Assembly: GCA_964491875.1 (NCBI GenBank)
Contig: CAZBIC010000004.1
Location: 1-64,000, forward strand
Direction: 5' to 3'
Length of the DNA stretch: 64,000 bases
Origin: JADJPG01 sp964491875
GTDB taxonomy: Bacteria; Verrucomicrobiota; Verrucomicrobiia; Limisphaerales; JADJPG01
Part shown: in pieces, positions 28,701 through 37,500 of the stretch
How the letters are laid out: each line of letters opens with the position of its first letter
Position numbering within the stretch: the stretch's first letter is position 1
Notes under the pieces: generated by a model
Seen by the model: only the letters and a program-made list of their open reading frames with translations
Told to the model about the DNA's origin: nothing
Databases searched by the model: none
Translations under genes and position numbers: made by a program

Positions 28701-29053
28701 ACAGCTGCTGGATTGATGTCGAACGTTTGCTGGGCGTGTTCGGGTTAACGCGTCAGGAACTTTCGGACGAGGCCAAGGTGACGGCGGCGGTGCGTGCGGT
28801 AGCGTCGAAGATGCCGACCTACGTGACGATCAAGGACGTGAAGAAACGCTGGGGTCACGGACAGGAGGACGTGTTTCCGGTTGTGCAGTTCGAGAAGCTA
28901 TGGGTGGACATGACGGGGCTATCGGAACTGGAATCGCGCTTCATGGTGGTGCCCCGAGTGCGCGGGCAGCAACTCAAGGATCAGGCGCAGCTTGACGGCT
29001 GGCTGCGGGATGGTTCGGCCGCGGCAGTGGAGCGGCTTTGCGCCTGGGAGTAG
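25724..29053 (+). CDS. Fused GHMP sugar kinase-like and UDPGP-like nucleotidyltransferase
   Basis: A 1109-aa cytoplasmic protein. Residues 1-170 are helical and unrecognised. Residues about 178-590 follow the L-fucokinase-type GHMP pattern: RMDLTHSAWSD near 183, NNIPKGSRLAVSTNLLAA near 311 (the phosphate loop, normally PKGSGLGTSS), GGWQDSGGVWPGMKLIEG near 370 and LGGMSGGGMGFIF near 528. Residues about 735-1050 resemble UTP-sugar-1-phosphate uridylyltransferases (VTLAAGAGSRWTQGAGVVKALHPF, then HNIDTVGADVSP and FGLTYYNSNSCWIDVERLL). It may phosphorylate a sugar at C1 and activate it to a nucleotide sugar. The kinase loop is degenerate, so kinase activity is uncertain. Domain order is the reverse of the fused Fkp/FKGP enzymes. 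Confidence 0.75.
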   Translation: MRNLTDIITATDSTLRDQSLDTACAGFSQEALQTEASMLDAFRRQADNLYERVRALFFLHAIYRFHLPARLIEGKGSTALIPFHGYEHLLHRRFEEAIDSFLTAQEINGPSDGLCSALATAYHRLAFQTLADQVRRSVRSVRGNQWMFRMGHPADQPLRIRPELLRPDAAGAFPILRECTPVRMDLTHSAWSDIFFLGMDFPEGARVLNVSIDLSVHGRDATPRPPVEAYLRVIEEPVLRLVSVDLGASADISSLSDVFDFAKDYLGLLKAAVIASGLVPPGLEGSGQSLAELLARMAGPGRGLELVSSVNNIPKGSRLAVSTNLLAALISVCMRATGQAASLTGTLQEGERRLVLARALLGEWLGGSGGGWQDSGGVWPGMKLIEGVAAGEGDPEFGVSRGRLMPKHRVLDANDASPETRRKLQESLVLVHGGMAQNVGPILEMVTEKYLLRSEAEWHGRREALGILDEVLGALKHGDIRGVGAATTRNFRGPIQTIIPWATNHYTETIINRVRAEFGDAFWGFWMLGGMSGGGMGFIFAPERKAEAQRRLQEIMLQTKRELENALPFAMEPVVYDFAINERGTFADLIEGADALMPPGYYALTVPALLRLEQRELTALRRAELDRFGAACRSKPELRGMVQTLFDALVPRGREESGGGASLTALLEENGFDRTQHEQIRGDLKDGRIGLAQNRLPASVVIEDVRAEDVMDVSADATRSRDWEKLGRESLHRGEVAVVTLAAGAGSRWTQGAGVVKALHPFCKLGGKHRTFLETHLAKSRRVSREAGMTLPHVFTTSYLTHAPTAEFLARQQSYGYEGSVILSRGRSVGLRMIPTVRDLRFAWEEMPQQMLDEQQQKVRDSLRTALIGWARGAGEASDYTDNLPLQCLHPVGHWFEVPNLFRNGVLRGLLRERPQLKNLFLHNIDTVGADVSPALLGCHIASGAGLSFEVITRRIEDRGGGLARVNGRVRLVEGLAMPREEAEFGLTYYNSNSCWIDVERLLGVFGLTRQELSDEAKVTAAVRAVASKMPTYVTIKDVKKRWGHGQEDVFPVVQFEKLWVDMTGLSELESRFMVVPRVRGQQLKDQAQLDGWLRDGSAAAVERLCAWE

Positions 29054-29191
29054 CAGGCAAGCGCAGTCGGGAAATCCCCTTGCGCGCGATGGCGTCGTCC
29101 TGCCAATTTTCGGCGTTCCCTGAATTTCGGACGATGTGAAACCGCGTTGAGGTCTCGGCTGTCTGGAATGGCGAACGTTCAATCAACTCAC

Positions 29192-29584
29192 ATGAAAAAA
29201 TTCATCACACTCAGCATTGTTACCACCGTGGCGGCCGCTATTGCCGCCTCGTTTCTCGTCACCAATCTCCATGCGGCTGACGGCGACAACGCCACCAAGA
29301 AGTTCATGAAGGATTTCCACAAGGCCCCGAAGGGCGTGGACCCGGTTTGCAAGAAAGCGGTCGATGGCAAGGCCAGCAAGGACGAACTCGCCCAGCTGGT
29401 CGCCGGTTACAAGGCCATGACCACGGCCAAGCCGCCGAAGGGTGATGAAGCGAGCTGGAAGGAAAAGACTGGCAAGGTGCTGGAAGCGGCCATCGCGCTG
29501 CAGAAGGGCGCGGCGGACGGCGCAGCGAAATATAAAGAGGCTGTGAACTGCAAGGCGTGCCACAGCGCACACAAGCCGGACTGA
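29192..29584 (+). CDS. Small exported cytochrome with C-terminal heme motif
   Basis: A 130-aa protein with a signal peptide (MKKFITLSIVTTVAAAIAASFLVTNLHA). It is a Lys/Ala-rich helical protein whose only heme site, CKACHSAH, lies eight residues from the C-terminus. A four-helix protein with CxxCH at the end is the layout of class II (cytochrome c'/c556-like) cytochromes, although this one is short. The position of the single CxxCH is seen directly; the class is inferred. The start is ATG 29192, where the signal peptide begins. A strong terminator follows, so it is probably monocistronic. Confidence 0.75.
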   Translation: MKKFITLSIVTTVAAAIAASFLVTNLHAADGDNATKKFMKDFHKAPKGVDPVCKKAVDGKASKDELAQLVAGYKAMTTAKPPKGDEASWKEKTGKVLEAAIALQKGAADGAAKYKEAVNCKACHSAHKPD

Positions 29585-29616
29585 GCGACGGCTTCGCTAA
29601 ACTTTAAGAAACGCGT

Positions 29617-29649
29617 GGGCGGGAGGCGTTGATGGCCTCCCGCCCTTTT
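29617..29649 (+). terminator. Strong rho-independent terminator
   Basis: A perfect 11-bp stem (gggcgggaggc / gcctcccgccc) with a 7-nt loop is followed by tttt, 32 bp after the cytochrome stop codon. It is among the clearest terminators in the window. Confidence 0.92.
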
Positions 29650-29713
29650 CAATTTCTCGGGCGCGTTGGTGATGAACTTTTGTCGCGCAGTTGATCCGTG
29701 ACGTTGGACTGCT

Positions 29714-30415
29714 ATGGTTCGCCGCATGTCAGCTAAATCTGAGTCAGTCCCAACCGAAGCGGCTGGAGCCGCGGCTCTGCCATCCCAGGCGGATGACCGC
29801 ATATTCCTGTGGGGCGCGTCGCTGCTGGCGGTGGCTGTGGCGGCGGGAGTCGTCCTCATCACGACATTGCGTTCTGGTGGTGGCGAGAGCGAATTGGCGC
29901 TCGGCGAGCGACGTCTTGTGGATTTCAATCTCACGGAACGAAGCGGTCGCGCGGTGGGCTTGAGTGACTTGCGCGACAAGTTTCTCGTTGTGAATTTCGT
30001 CCACACCGGTTGCTCGATTTCCTGCGCCCTCGTCAATCAACGGATGGCCGAGGTGCAGAAACTGGTCGCTGGCCAGAACGATGTGCAACTGCTCTCGCTG
30101 ACGGTTGATCCGGGCACGGATTCCCCGGCGGTGCTGACGAAGTTTGCGAAGCAGTTCGGCGCCGATGCCGAACGCTGGCTCTTCCTTACGGGCGACAGAC
30201 GCTCCGTCTATCAATTGATCGAAACTAGTTTTCTCTCCCGCGACACGAATGCCACGCACATGGAAATGCCCGGCGGTTTTCGCAAGTCGGACCACATCGC
30301 GCTGGTTGATCGTGATGGCAAGGTGCGGCGGTATTTTCCCGGTATGAAGTTCGAGACGCCCGGCGCGATCATCAAAGCTATCGAGGAGCTGCGTGCCGCT
30401 CGCCGGAAGTATTGA
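29714..30415 (+). CDS. SCO1/SenC-family copper chaperone-like protein
   Basis: A 233-aa membrane-anchored thioredoxin-fold protein. One transmembrane helix lies at about residues 30-52. The copper-binding Cys pair is C100-SIS-C104 in VNFVHTGCSISCALVN, and the third ligand is His194 in KSDHIALVDRDG. SCO proteins deliver copper to the CuA site of cytochrome c oxidase or act as thiol-disulfide proteins. This copy lacks the prolines of the usual CPxxCP core. The neighbouring small cytochrome gene is suggestive of respiratory function, but no oxidase genes are present here. Confidence 0.88.
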   Translation: MVRRMSAKSESVPTEAAGAAALPSQADDRIFLWGASLLAVAVAAGVVLITTLRSGGGESELALGERRLVDFNLTERSGRAVGLSDLRDKFLVVNFVHTGCSISCALVNQRMAEVQKLVAGQNDVQLLSLTVDPGTDSPAVLTKFAKQFGADAERWLFLTGDRRSVYQLIETSFLSRDTNATHMEMPGGFRKSDHIALVDRDGKVRRYFPGMKFETPGAIIKAIEELRAARRKY

Positions 30416-30442
30416 GCGGTAACCTCATTCCGTCCCGCGCCT

Positions 30443-33301
30443 TCAAGGCCGGACGACACGATAGAACCGCTGGTCTCCATCGAAGCTGTCCACGACGTTG
30501 AACTCGGCGACGCCTTCCGCGTTGGCGGTGATGGTCGCGATGGTTATCCAGCCGTCGAGATCGCTGGAGGCTTGGAGTTCGAGTGACAAACCTGCTGCAG
30601 CACGACCGCCTTCGACTTTCGCCCGGATTGTTCGGCCGGTTCCACCGTCCGGAGCGGGTGTCGCATTGAATTCGCTGAAACGCAGTTCGGGTGCGTCTGT
30701 CACAAGGGTCAATTGACTTTCCACAAGCCCGGCGCTTCCGACCGCCTCCGCGCCAGCGGTTCGGCCACGGGCGCGCAGGAGACCGTTGGCGGGCAGTTCG
30801 ATGTCCGAGAGCTCCCAGCCGTCCGTGTTCCGAGTGCCTACGCCAAGCAGTGCCCAGGTCTCGCCCCCGTCGACGGAAAGTTCGAACGTCGCGTAACCAA
30901 CTTCCGGCGCGGAGCCACTGCGCGTCCAGCGAACGTGGTTGTTGCTCCAGGTCGTCAACGATGCGCTCGCGGGATCGTTGAGCAGGCGCGCGAGACCGTG
31001 ACGTTGCGCGCCGTTCACGGCAGTGAAGCTGCCGAGCAGGAGAATCTTTCCATCCGCTTGCAGCGCGAGTCCGTTGACCGGGCCGTTTGCGCCGAGCCCG
31101 ACATCAAACGTCGCCGTCGTTTCGTTCGCGCCAGTCGCGAGCAGTCGGCGGGCGGGAAGCACGATTCGTCCGTCTGCTTGCAACGCCATCGCTCCGCCTG
31201 AACCGCCCGCTTGCGCTCCGGCGGGATCGAATGCCGCAGTGGTCTCCACGCTGCCGTCGGGCTCCAATCGCGCGAGGCCGTTGCGATACTCGCCGTTGAG
31301 GTTCGTGAAGGATCCGCTCACGAGCAGGCGTCCGTCCGCCTGCGCGAGGACCGCACGCACGGAGCCATTGGCGCCGGTGCCGTTGGCGAATTGCGCGAGG
31401 CTTTGCAACGAGCCGTCGGGATTCAGCCGTGCGAGATTCGTCCGGGCCTGGCCGCTCACGCTGGTGAAGTCCCCACCGATCACGATCGCGCCGTCGGCCT
31501 GGATCGCCATGGTGTAAACGGTGCCGCCGAAACGATTGCTGACGCCGGTAGCCGGATTAAACGTCGTGTCCAGTGAACCGTCGTTGTGGAGCCGGGCAAT
31601 GCCGCGGTGAGGCTGGCCTTCGACGACGGTGAAGGTGCCGCCGATGAGGATCTTTCCGTCCGCTTGCAGCGCGAGGCAGTTCACCTGACTCGGCGACGCG
31701 ATCTGCGGATGGAACGTTTCGGTGCTCTCGACGCGACCGTTCCGATGCAAGCGGGCGAGCCGGTAACGATTCTCTCCATTCACCGCATTGAACTGGCCGC
31801 CGAGGAGAATCTTCCCGTCGTTCTGCACCGCCACGGCGAACACCGGCGCGTCTTCCGATGTTCCCGAGCCCGGGTCGAACGACTTGTCGATCCGGCCATC
31901 GGCGAACAAACGGGTGATGCTGCCGCTGAGCCGGCCGGCAATCGCTTGAAACTGACCGCCCACCACGATGCGTCCATCCGGCTGAACGGCGAGCGCGTTC
32001 ACGATGCCGGGATTCACGCCAAGTCCGGTGAGCCCGGCGTGGAACTCGAGATCGGATTCCAACGAACCATCGGGCCGGAGCCGCGCCACGAGCCGACGTA
32101 GTTGACCGCTCACGGCGGTGAATTGTCCGCCGAGCGCGATGCTGCCGTTGGTTTGAATGGCGACGCTGTAAACGCGCGCGTTGCCGAACGGACCGGACGT
32201 TCCGCCACCCGGATTGAACGTGGTGAGACCTTCGAGCGAACCGTCGGCGTTGAGGCGCGCGATGTTTCCGAGCGCGACGCCGTTGAAGCTCGTGAAGCGA
32301 CCGCTGATGACGATCTTTCCGTCCGTCTGCTGCTGCACGCTGTCGACGGTGCCCGGGCTGAAGCCATCTTGAGTGCCCGTGCCGATGCTGAAGGTTGCGT
32401 CCGCCTCCATGCTGCCGTCGGGATTCAAGCGCGCGAGGCCGCGCCGTGAGGTGCCGTTGAAATTTAGGAACGCGCCGCCCACAAGAATCTGTCCGTCCGA
32501 CTGGAGATGGATCGAGCGCACCGTTCCGTCCGTGCCGGTGCCGGGATTGAACGTGGAGAGATCTTCGACGCTGCCATCCGAGTGGAGCCGCGCGAGCCGA
32601 CTGCGCGCCTGACCGTTCACGTTGGTGAACTGGCCGCCGATCAGGATTTTTCCGTCGGGCTGCAGCGCGAGCGCGAAGATGGTGCCGGTGCTGGAAGGAC
32701 CCGTGGTGCCGCCACCGGGGTTGAAGGTCGCAAGGGTCTCGACGGTACCGTTCGGTTCGAGACGCACGATGTTCGTCCGCGCTTCGCCGTTCATGGTGTT
32801 GAAGCGGCCGCCCACGAGAATCTTGTCATCCGGCTGGACCACCAGCGCGTAAACCGCCGCCGGCGAGCTGACGGCGCCGCTGCCGGGATCAAACGTGGTG
32901 TCCAGCGAGCCATCGGAATTCAGTCGCGCGATGCGGGACCGGTTCACGCCATTCACCCTCGTGAAATCGCCACCGATGAGAATCTTCCCGTCCGACTGGA
33001 GGGCCATGGAGAAGATTTCCTCGCTCACTCCCGTGCCGGGATCGAAGGTGTTCGTTGACTCCACCCCGCCATTGGGCTCGAGCCGCGCGATGCCACGTCG
33101 AGGCTCGCCACCCACGAATCCGAAGCGTCCCGCGATCAGAATCCTTCCGTCGGGCTGCACGAGAATTTTGTTCACCACGCCGCCGGTGACGCGAGCGGTG
33201 TCCGCGATGAAGCTGGCATCGAGTGTGCCGGCGACTTGCGCGTGACTGGCGAGAGTGAGCTGCGCGGCGAGAGCGATGAGGAAGAGGTGGCGGAGTTTCA
33301 T
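30443..33301 (-). CDS. Secreted delta-60 repeat protein (14 repeats)
   Basis: A 952-aa exported protein with a signal peptide (MKLRHLFLIALAAQLTLASHA). It has about 14 delta-60 repeats of 50-60 residues, each with the core (L/V)QxDGKIL(I/V)GG(x)F followed by RxxIARLxxDGS, the TIGR02608 pattern. Fourteen copies would fit two seven-bladed beta-propellers. Repeat 13 is degenerate (VLPARR instead of ILIGGxF). The final 150 residues end in the shared module SLELQASSDLDGWITI ... RFYRVVRP. It is the last of three tandem genes for exported proteins (33353 and 34522 upstream). Its ligand is unknown; a cell-surface role is likely. Confidence 0.88.
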   Translation of the reverse strand: MKLRHLFLIALAAQLTLASHAQVAGTLDASFIADTARVTGGVVNKILVQPDGRILIAGRFGFVGGEPRRGIARLEPNGGVESTNTFDPGTGVSEEIFSMALQSDGKILIGGDFTRVNGVNRSRIARLNSDGSLDTTFDPGSGAVSSPAAVYALVVQPDDKILVGGRFNTMNGEARTNIVRLEPNGTVETLATFNPGGGTTGPSSTGTIFALALQPDGKILIGGQFTNVNGQARSRLARLHSDGSVEDLSTFNPGTGTDGTVRSIHLQSDGQILVGGAFLNFNGTSRRGLARLNPDGSMEADATFSIGTGTQDGFSPGTVDSVQQQTDGKIVISGRFTSFNGVALGNIARLNADGSLEGLTTFNPGGGTSGPFGNARVYSVAIQTNGSIALGGQFTAVSGQLRRLVARLRPDGSLESDLEFHAGLTGLGVNPGIVNALAVQPDGRIVVGGQFQAIAGRLSGSITRLFADGRIDKSFDPGSGTSEDAPVFAVAVQNDGKILLGGQFNAVNGENRYRLARLHRNGRVESTETFHPQIASPSQVNCLALQADGKILIGGTFTVVEGQPHRGIARLHNDGSLDTTFNPATGVSNRFGGTVYTMAIQADGAIVIGGDFTSVSGQARTNLARLNPDGSLQSLAQFANGTGANGSVRAVLAQADGRLLVSGSFTNLNGEYRNGLARLEPDGSVETTAAFDPAGAQAGGSGGAMALQADGRIVLPARRLLATGANETTATFDVGLGANGPVNGLALQADGKILLLGSFTAVNGAQRHGLARLLNDPASASLTTWSNNHVRWTRSGSAPEVGYATFELSVDGGETWALLGVGTRNTDGWELSDIELPANGLLRARGRTAGAEAVGSAGLVESQLTLVTDAPELRFSEFNATPAPDGGTGRTIRAKVEGGRAAAGLSLELQASSDLDGWITIATITANAEGVAEFNVVDSFDGDQRFYRVVRP

Positions 33302-33352
33302 GATGGCGGGAACGACAACGAATTGAGGAACGCGCGCGGAAGTTTCAGAAGC

Positions 33353-34492
33353 TCACCGCGTCCAGGCGTTGAACGTCAGCGGGACGTTGGAGGGCAGCGA
33401 CACAGCGAAGCTTTGGACGGCCGGTTCGGCCAGCGCGTTGTTGATGATATCGGAGACGAGCGGCAGCGCGGGGCCGTTCGCTGGGGTGATGCGGAGATCC
33501 ACCGGCACTTCGACGCCGAAACCGGTGGCTTCGATCACGACAGTTTGATTGGCGGGCGCGTTGAGCGGGAGTACGACGGTGTAGCCGGCGGGTGCGTCCA
33601 CGGGAATGGGAATTCCCGCGATGCTCACGACGCGCAGGCGCGGCGGGTTCGGTGGTTCGACGAAGGGAACGAAGTTCGTGGTGACGATCCATGGGCCGGC
33701 CGGCGTAAGGTTCATGCTGAAGTTCGAGCGCTCGATCATTTCGCAACTGATGCGCCCGTTGCCGTCTGTGGGGTTCCAGCCGGCGACGTCGATCATGCCT
33801 CCGCCGCTGATGACGGGAGCGAGCAGGCGCACCGCGCCGCCCGAGCCGTAGCCAGCCGATTGTCCGCCCCAGGCACGAATGATGCCGCTGTTCGTGATGT
33901 GGGTGCTGGACGCGAGGAGAATGGCGCCACCACCGCCGCCACCACCAATGGTGGCGGAGCCGCCGCCACCTGAACCGCCCACGAGCGGGATGAGGAAGCG
34001 GCTGCCATAGGTCTGGCCATCGAGCGGGTTCGCCGGGTTGGCGGTGGAACCATACGATGCCTGGCCGGGATCCGCCGCAGCACCACGTCCAGCCCCCGGG
34101 CCGAGTCCATCGCCCGGCTGACTGCCGAACGCGCCGGGATTGCCGCCGTGGAATCCGCCCGGCCCGGGCAATCCGCCACGGATGGCGTTGCCGCTCTCGC
34201 CGCTGAGGACGATGATGCCATGATTGGTGATGCCTTCGGACGCGAGCAGATAGACCGGCGTGTTCGCAGCGTTGCGAATGAACTGCACGGTGGTGCCTGA
34301 AGGGATGTGAACCCGGGTGAAGTTCAATCGGCCATTCTCTGGCAGCACGACGTTGGTGGTGATCGTTGTTGGCTCGAACGGCCCGAGTTGACCGCTGCTG
34401 ATGTTCGGGATGACTAGGTTTTGGTTTTGCGCGACCACGGGCGATGCGACGGACAGCGCGCAGGCGACGGCGAAGGTTCGGAGTGTTTTCAT
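33353..34492 (-). CDS. Secreted glycine-rich protein
   Basis: A 379-aa exported protein with a signal peptide (MKTLRTFAVACALSVASPVVA). The centre (about 100-240) is a glycine-rich low-complexity region (GGSGGGGSATIGGGGGGG) set among hydrophobic-alternating strands such as AILLASSTHITNSGIIRAWGG. This is the pattern of elongated beta-helix-like surface proteins of myxobacteria and Verrucomicrobia. It resembles the Gly-rich part of the 1064-aa protein encoded 29 bp upstream and is probably its paralogue and operon partner. No catalytic motif is recognised. Confidence 0.75.
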   Translation of the reverse strand: MKTLRTFAVACALSVASPVVAQNQNLVIPNISSGQLGPFEPTTITTNVVLPENGRLNFTRVHIPSGTTVQFIRNAANTPVYLLASEGITNHGIIVLSGESGNAIRGGLPGPGGFHGGNPGAFGSQPGDGLGPGAGRGAAADPGQASYGSTANPANPLDGQTYGSRFLIPLVGGSGGGGSATIGGGGGGGAILLASSTHITNSGIIRAWGGQSAGYGSGGAVRLLAPVISGGGMIDVAGWNPTDGNGRISCEMIERSNFSMNLTPAGPWIVTTNFVPFVEPPNPPRLRVVSIAGIPIPVDAPAGYTVVLPLNAPANQTVVIEATGFGVEVPVDLRITPANGPALPLVSDIINNALAEPAVQSFAVSLPSNVPLTFNAWTR

Positions 34493-34521
34493 GGCTGGGA
34501 ACTATTGGGACTGTTTCGGTT

Positions 34522-37500
34522 TCAGAAAATGGAGCGTATCAACTGCGGCGATTGCGGCGTGGCGATGTGCATGCCGTTGGTCAACGACATCGTGGGCGCA
34601 AGTAACGGCCGCACGGCGCGCGTGGATTGCGGTGAGGCGGGAACGAAAGTTCCTCCGACGCTGTGCAGACCGGTCACCTCCGGGCGGACGGCGCGGGTGG
34701 ATTGCGGCAGCGACGTGACGAAGCCCGTGCTCACGCTGGCCGCCGGTCGTACCGCACGGGTGCTCTGCGGGCCGGCGATGATGATCGCGCGGTTGACTCC
34801 GTTACCGAGGCCGGTGTTCAGCGGGGTGCTGGCGGGATCGAGCGGATCGGAGCCGGCCTCGTTCTCCACGGTGTCGGGGAAGCCATCGCCATCGGCGTCG
34901 CCGGGCAGTGAGTTACCGCCGTTGAGCCATTCCTCGCCATCGGGAATGCCGTCGTTGTCGCTGTCCGGCGAGTTGGGGTTGAGGCCGATCAGGATTTCGT
35001 CCGCGTCGCCGATGCCATCGCCGTCCGAGTCTGGCGTGTCGAGCACCACGATCTCGCGATTCAACACGGCGTGGTCGCGGATGGCGGTGACAAAGATGGA
35101 GTTCGTGCCGGGCTGGAGCAGCAGTCGCACGCTGCGAGTCCGTGCGGTGATGCCGCGCACGCGAAATTCCCGTTCGCCGGCGCGATTGATCACGCGCACG
35201 ACGACGTCCTGCAGCGTGGGGTTCATCGCCTGCGCTTCGACGAGCCGGCTGACGCGGATGCTGGTCTGCAATCCGTTCGCGGCGTTGTTGAAGTCCGGCC
35301 CCGCAACTTCCGCCTGCGATCGGGCTGGTGGATCCGGGATGGGCGCGTACCACGATTTCGGCACGGCCTGGTTGTGCGTGTGAACGGTCATGAGGAAACC
35401 GCCAGCGCCCCACTCGCCCGCGATGTGCCGCAGGCCGCCGCCGCGCGCCGTGTCGAAGAGCCGTTCGCCCGCGAGCAAATGAATCGTGCCCGCGCCGCCG
35501 GGGCCACCGCCGCCGCCCTGACCGATCGTTTCCCAGTCTTCAAAAGCATTCGGGCTCGGTCGCCCGCCTGCGCCGCCGTTGCCACCGGAAGTGTCCACGA
35601 TCGAAAACTCGGTGACGTTCAGGGTCCCGCCGGACGCGAGACTGATGGCGTTGCCGCCGCCGCCGCCGGAGCCTCCGCCCAGTCCGATCGCTGGCGTGGT
35701 GCGAAATCGGTATCCCCACGGCCGGTAGGATGCGCCGCCGCCACCACCACCGCCGCCGGGCTGAATCATCCGTGCGCCGATGTGAAAGCCGGACCACGGT
35801 TGGCGCGCGACGAATCCGCCCGGTCGCCCCTGATGTCCTTTGCGGCCTTCCGGATGATCCTCCGTGAGCTCGTCCGCGAGTTCATGCCAGAAATTGTAGT
35901 CGGACTCGTCGCGACTGTTGATGCGCTGCGCGAGGGTTCTGTCGTAGTGCCCATACATGGCTTCGCCGCGGATGGGCAGGGGAAGAAGCGGGTCGAGAAT
36001 CCACACAGAAGAGTCGCTGCCGGCATGTCCCGGTTGACCGAAGATCCGGTTGAGGGAGCCGGGCAGGTAATCGTTGAGATTCACGACCAGCGCCGGTTTG
36101 CCGGGCTGTCCGGTGACTTCGAAGTTCGACGGATATGAGGCAATGGCGCCTCCTCCTGAGTCGCTGTAGGAGCGTTCTGGCTCTGGCAGGTAGCCGGGGA
36201 AAAGTCCTTCGCCGTCCGGACCACGAAGCCCCGTCGAAACGATCGTGCCACCGACCGTCACTTCATCCGTCGCCCGCCACGCAAGCACGCGCGCCTGATT
36301 GGTGAGCGTGGAGAAGAGCGAAAGCCGGATGCGCGAGTAGAGTGCGCGATTCGTCCCGGGCACCGGCGGCACGGTGAAGATGCTTTGCGGCTGGAGATCG
36401 AACTCGTTGAGTCCGGTCACCGTCACGATCACATCGGTAAACCGGCCTGAGCCGACGGTGAGGCGGATGCGATACTGACGATCCTGGCCGACGGGTTGAT
36501 TCGTGTTGGGGAACGATTTGAGCAGCACGCCGAGCTGGTGCGGCGCAGCGGGCACGCTGATGGATGAACGCACGGTCAGGTGTGTCGTTCGCGCGCCGTC
36601 GAGTTCATGGACGGTGATGTTGCGGACGGCGCCCAGCCCGGAGCCGGAGATCAGGATTGGGCGCAATTCGCCTTCACGCAGGCGCGAGGGCAGGACGTTC
36701 GTCACAACGGGAATCGCCGGCAGCGTTGGGCCCGTGATGAGTCGACGGCGGATCGACCAGAGCGAGAAGTGCGGCAGCGCTGCCGTGGCGCGCAACCCGC
36801 CGGGCAATACGGTCGCGGTGGATTCCTTGTTCCACGTGACGGGCGAACCGGTGCTCGCAACGGACAAGGGCAACACGGTGCTGGGCTCCACCCATCGATT
36901 CAGTGGGAACTCGACGCTGACTGGTTGCGCGAATTGGATTCCGTCCGGATGCGCTTCGAACAGCGCGAGCGTTTCAAACTCGTCGGTGTCGTGGTCGATC
37001 GCCGAATCGAGCGCGTTGCTGACGCTGAGAATCTGGTCGGCGGACAGCGCGCCCGGCGGCGCGAACAGGCGCAATTCCCTGTCTTCCGACCAGACGAAGC
37101 CGCCCGTGTTCGCGACGATGGAGCGCGGGCCGACGGGAATGTCCGCACCGAGAACGGTGAGGAACGAAATGGCTTCCGCGATGGTCCCGCTGGCGAGCAC
37201 GGCCCGGGCGCGGATCTCGACGACGCGATTCGTCTCCAGCAAGGGCGCGGTGAAGAGGCCGTTGGTGGTGATCGGACCGGAATCCGCCGACCCGCCGGGA
37301 ATGCCGTTGACCAGCCATTGCAGACTCGCGATGGGAGTGAAGACGGTGAGCGGGAAGGAAACGCTGTCGCCGCCACGCACCGTTGTCGGAGGCGTCGTGA
37401 ACGCGACGGGCGATTCGGAGGCGGGAGCGGGCGGCGTGGCCGGCACGACTCGGAGCCGGAGGAATTGCTGTGCACCGGACGGCTTGAGGGTTCCACCAAG

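Noticed and set aside
31000..33250. CRISPR-like or satellite repeats in the delta-60 region
   Set aside because: The periodicity is of protein repeats with diverged DNA, without constant repeats or spacers.
34606..34770. The PQSTRAVRP repeats as a CRISPR array
   Set aside because: They lie in frame in a coding sequence, the DNA copies are not identical and there are only three.
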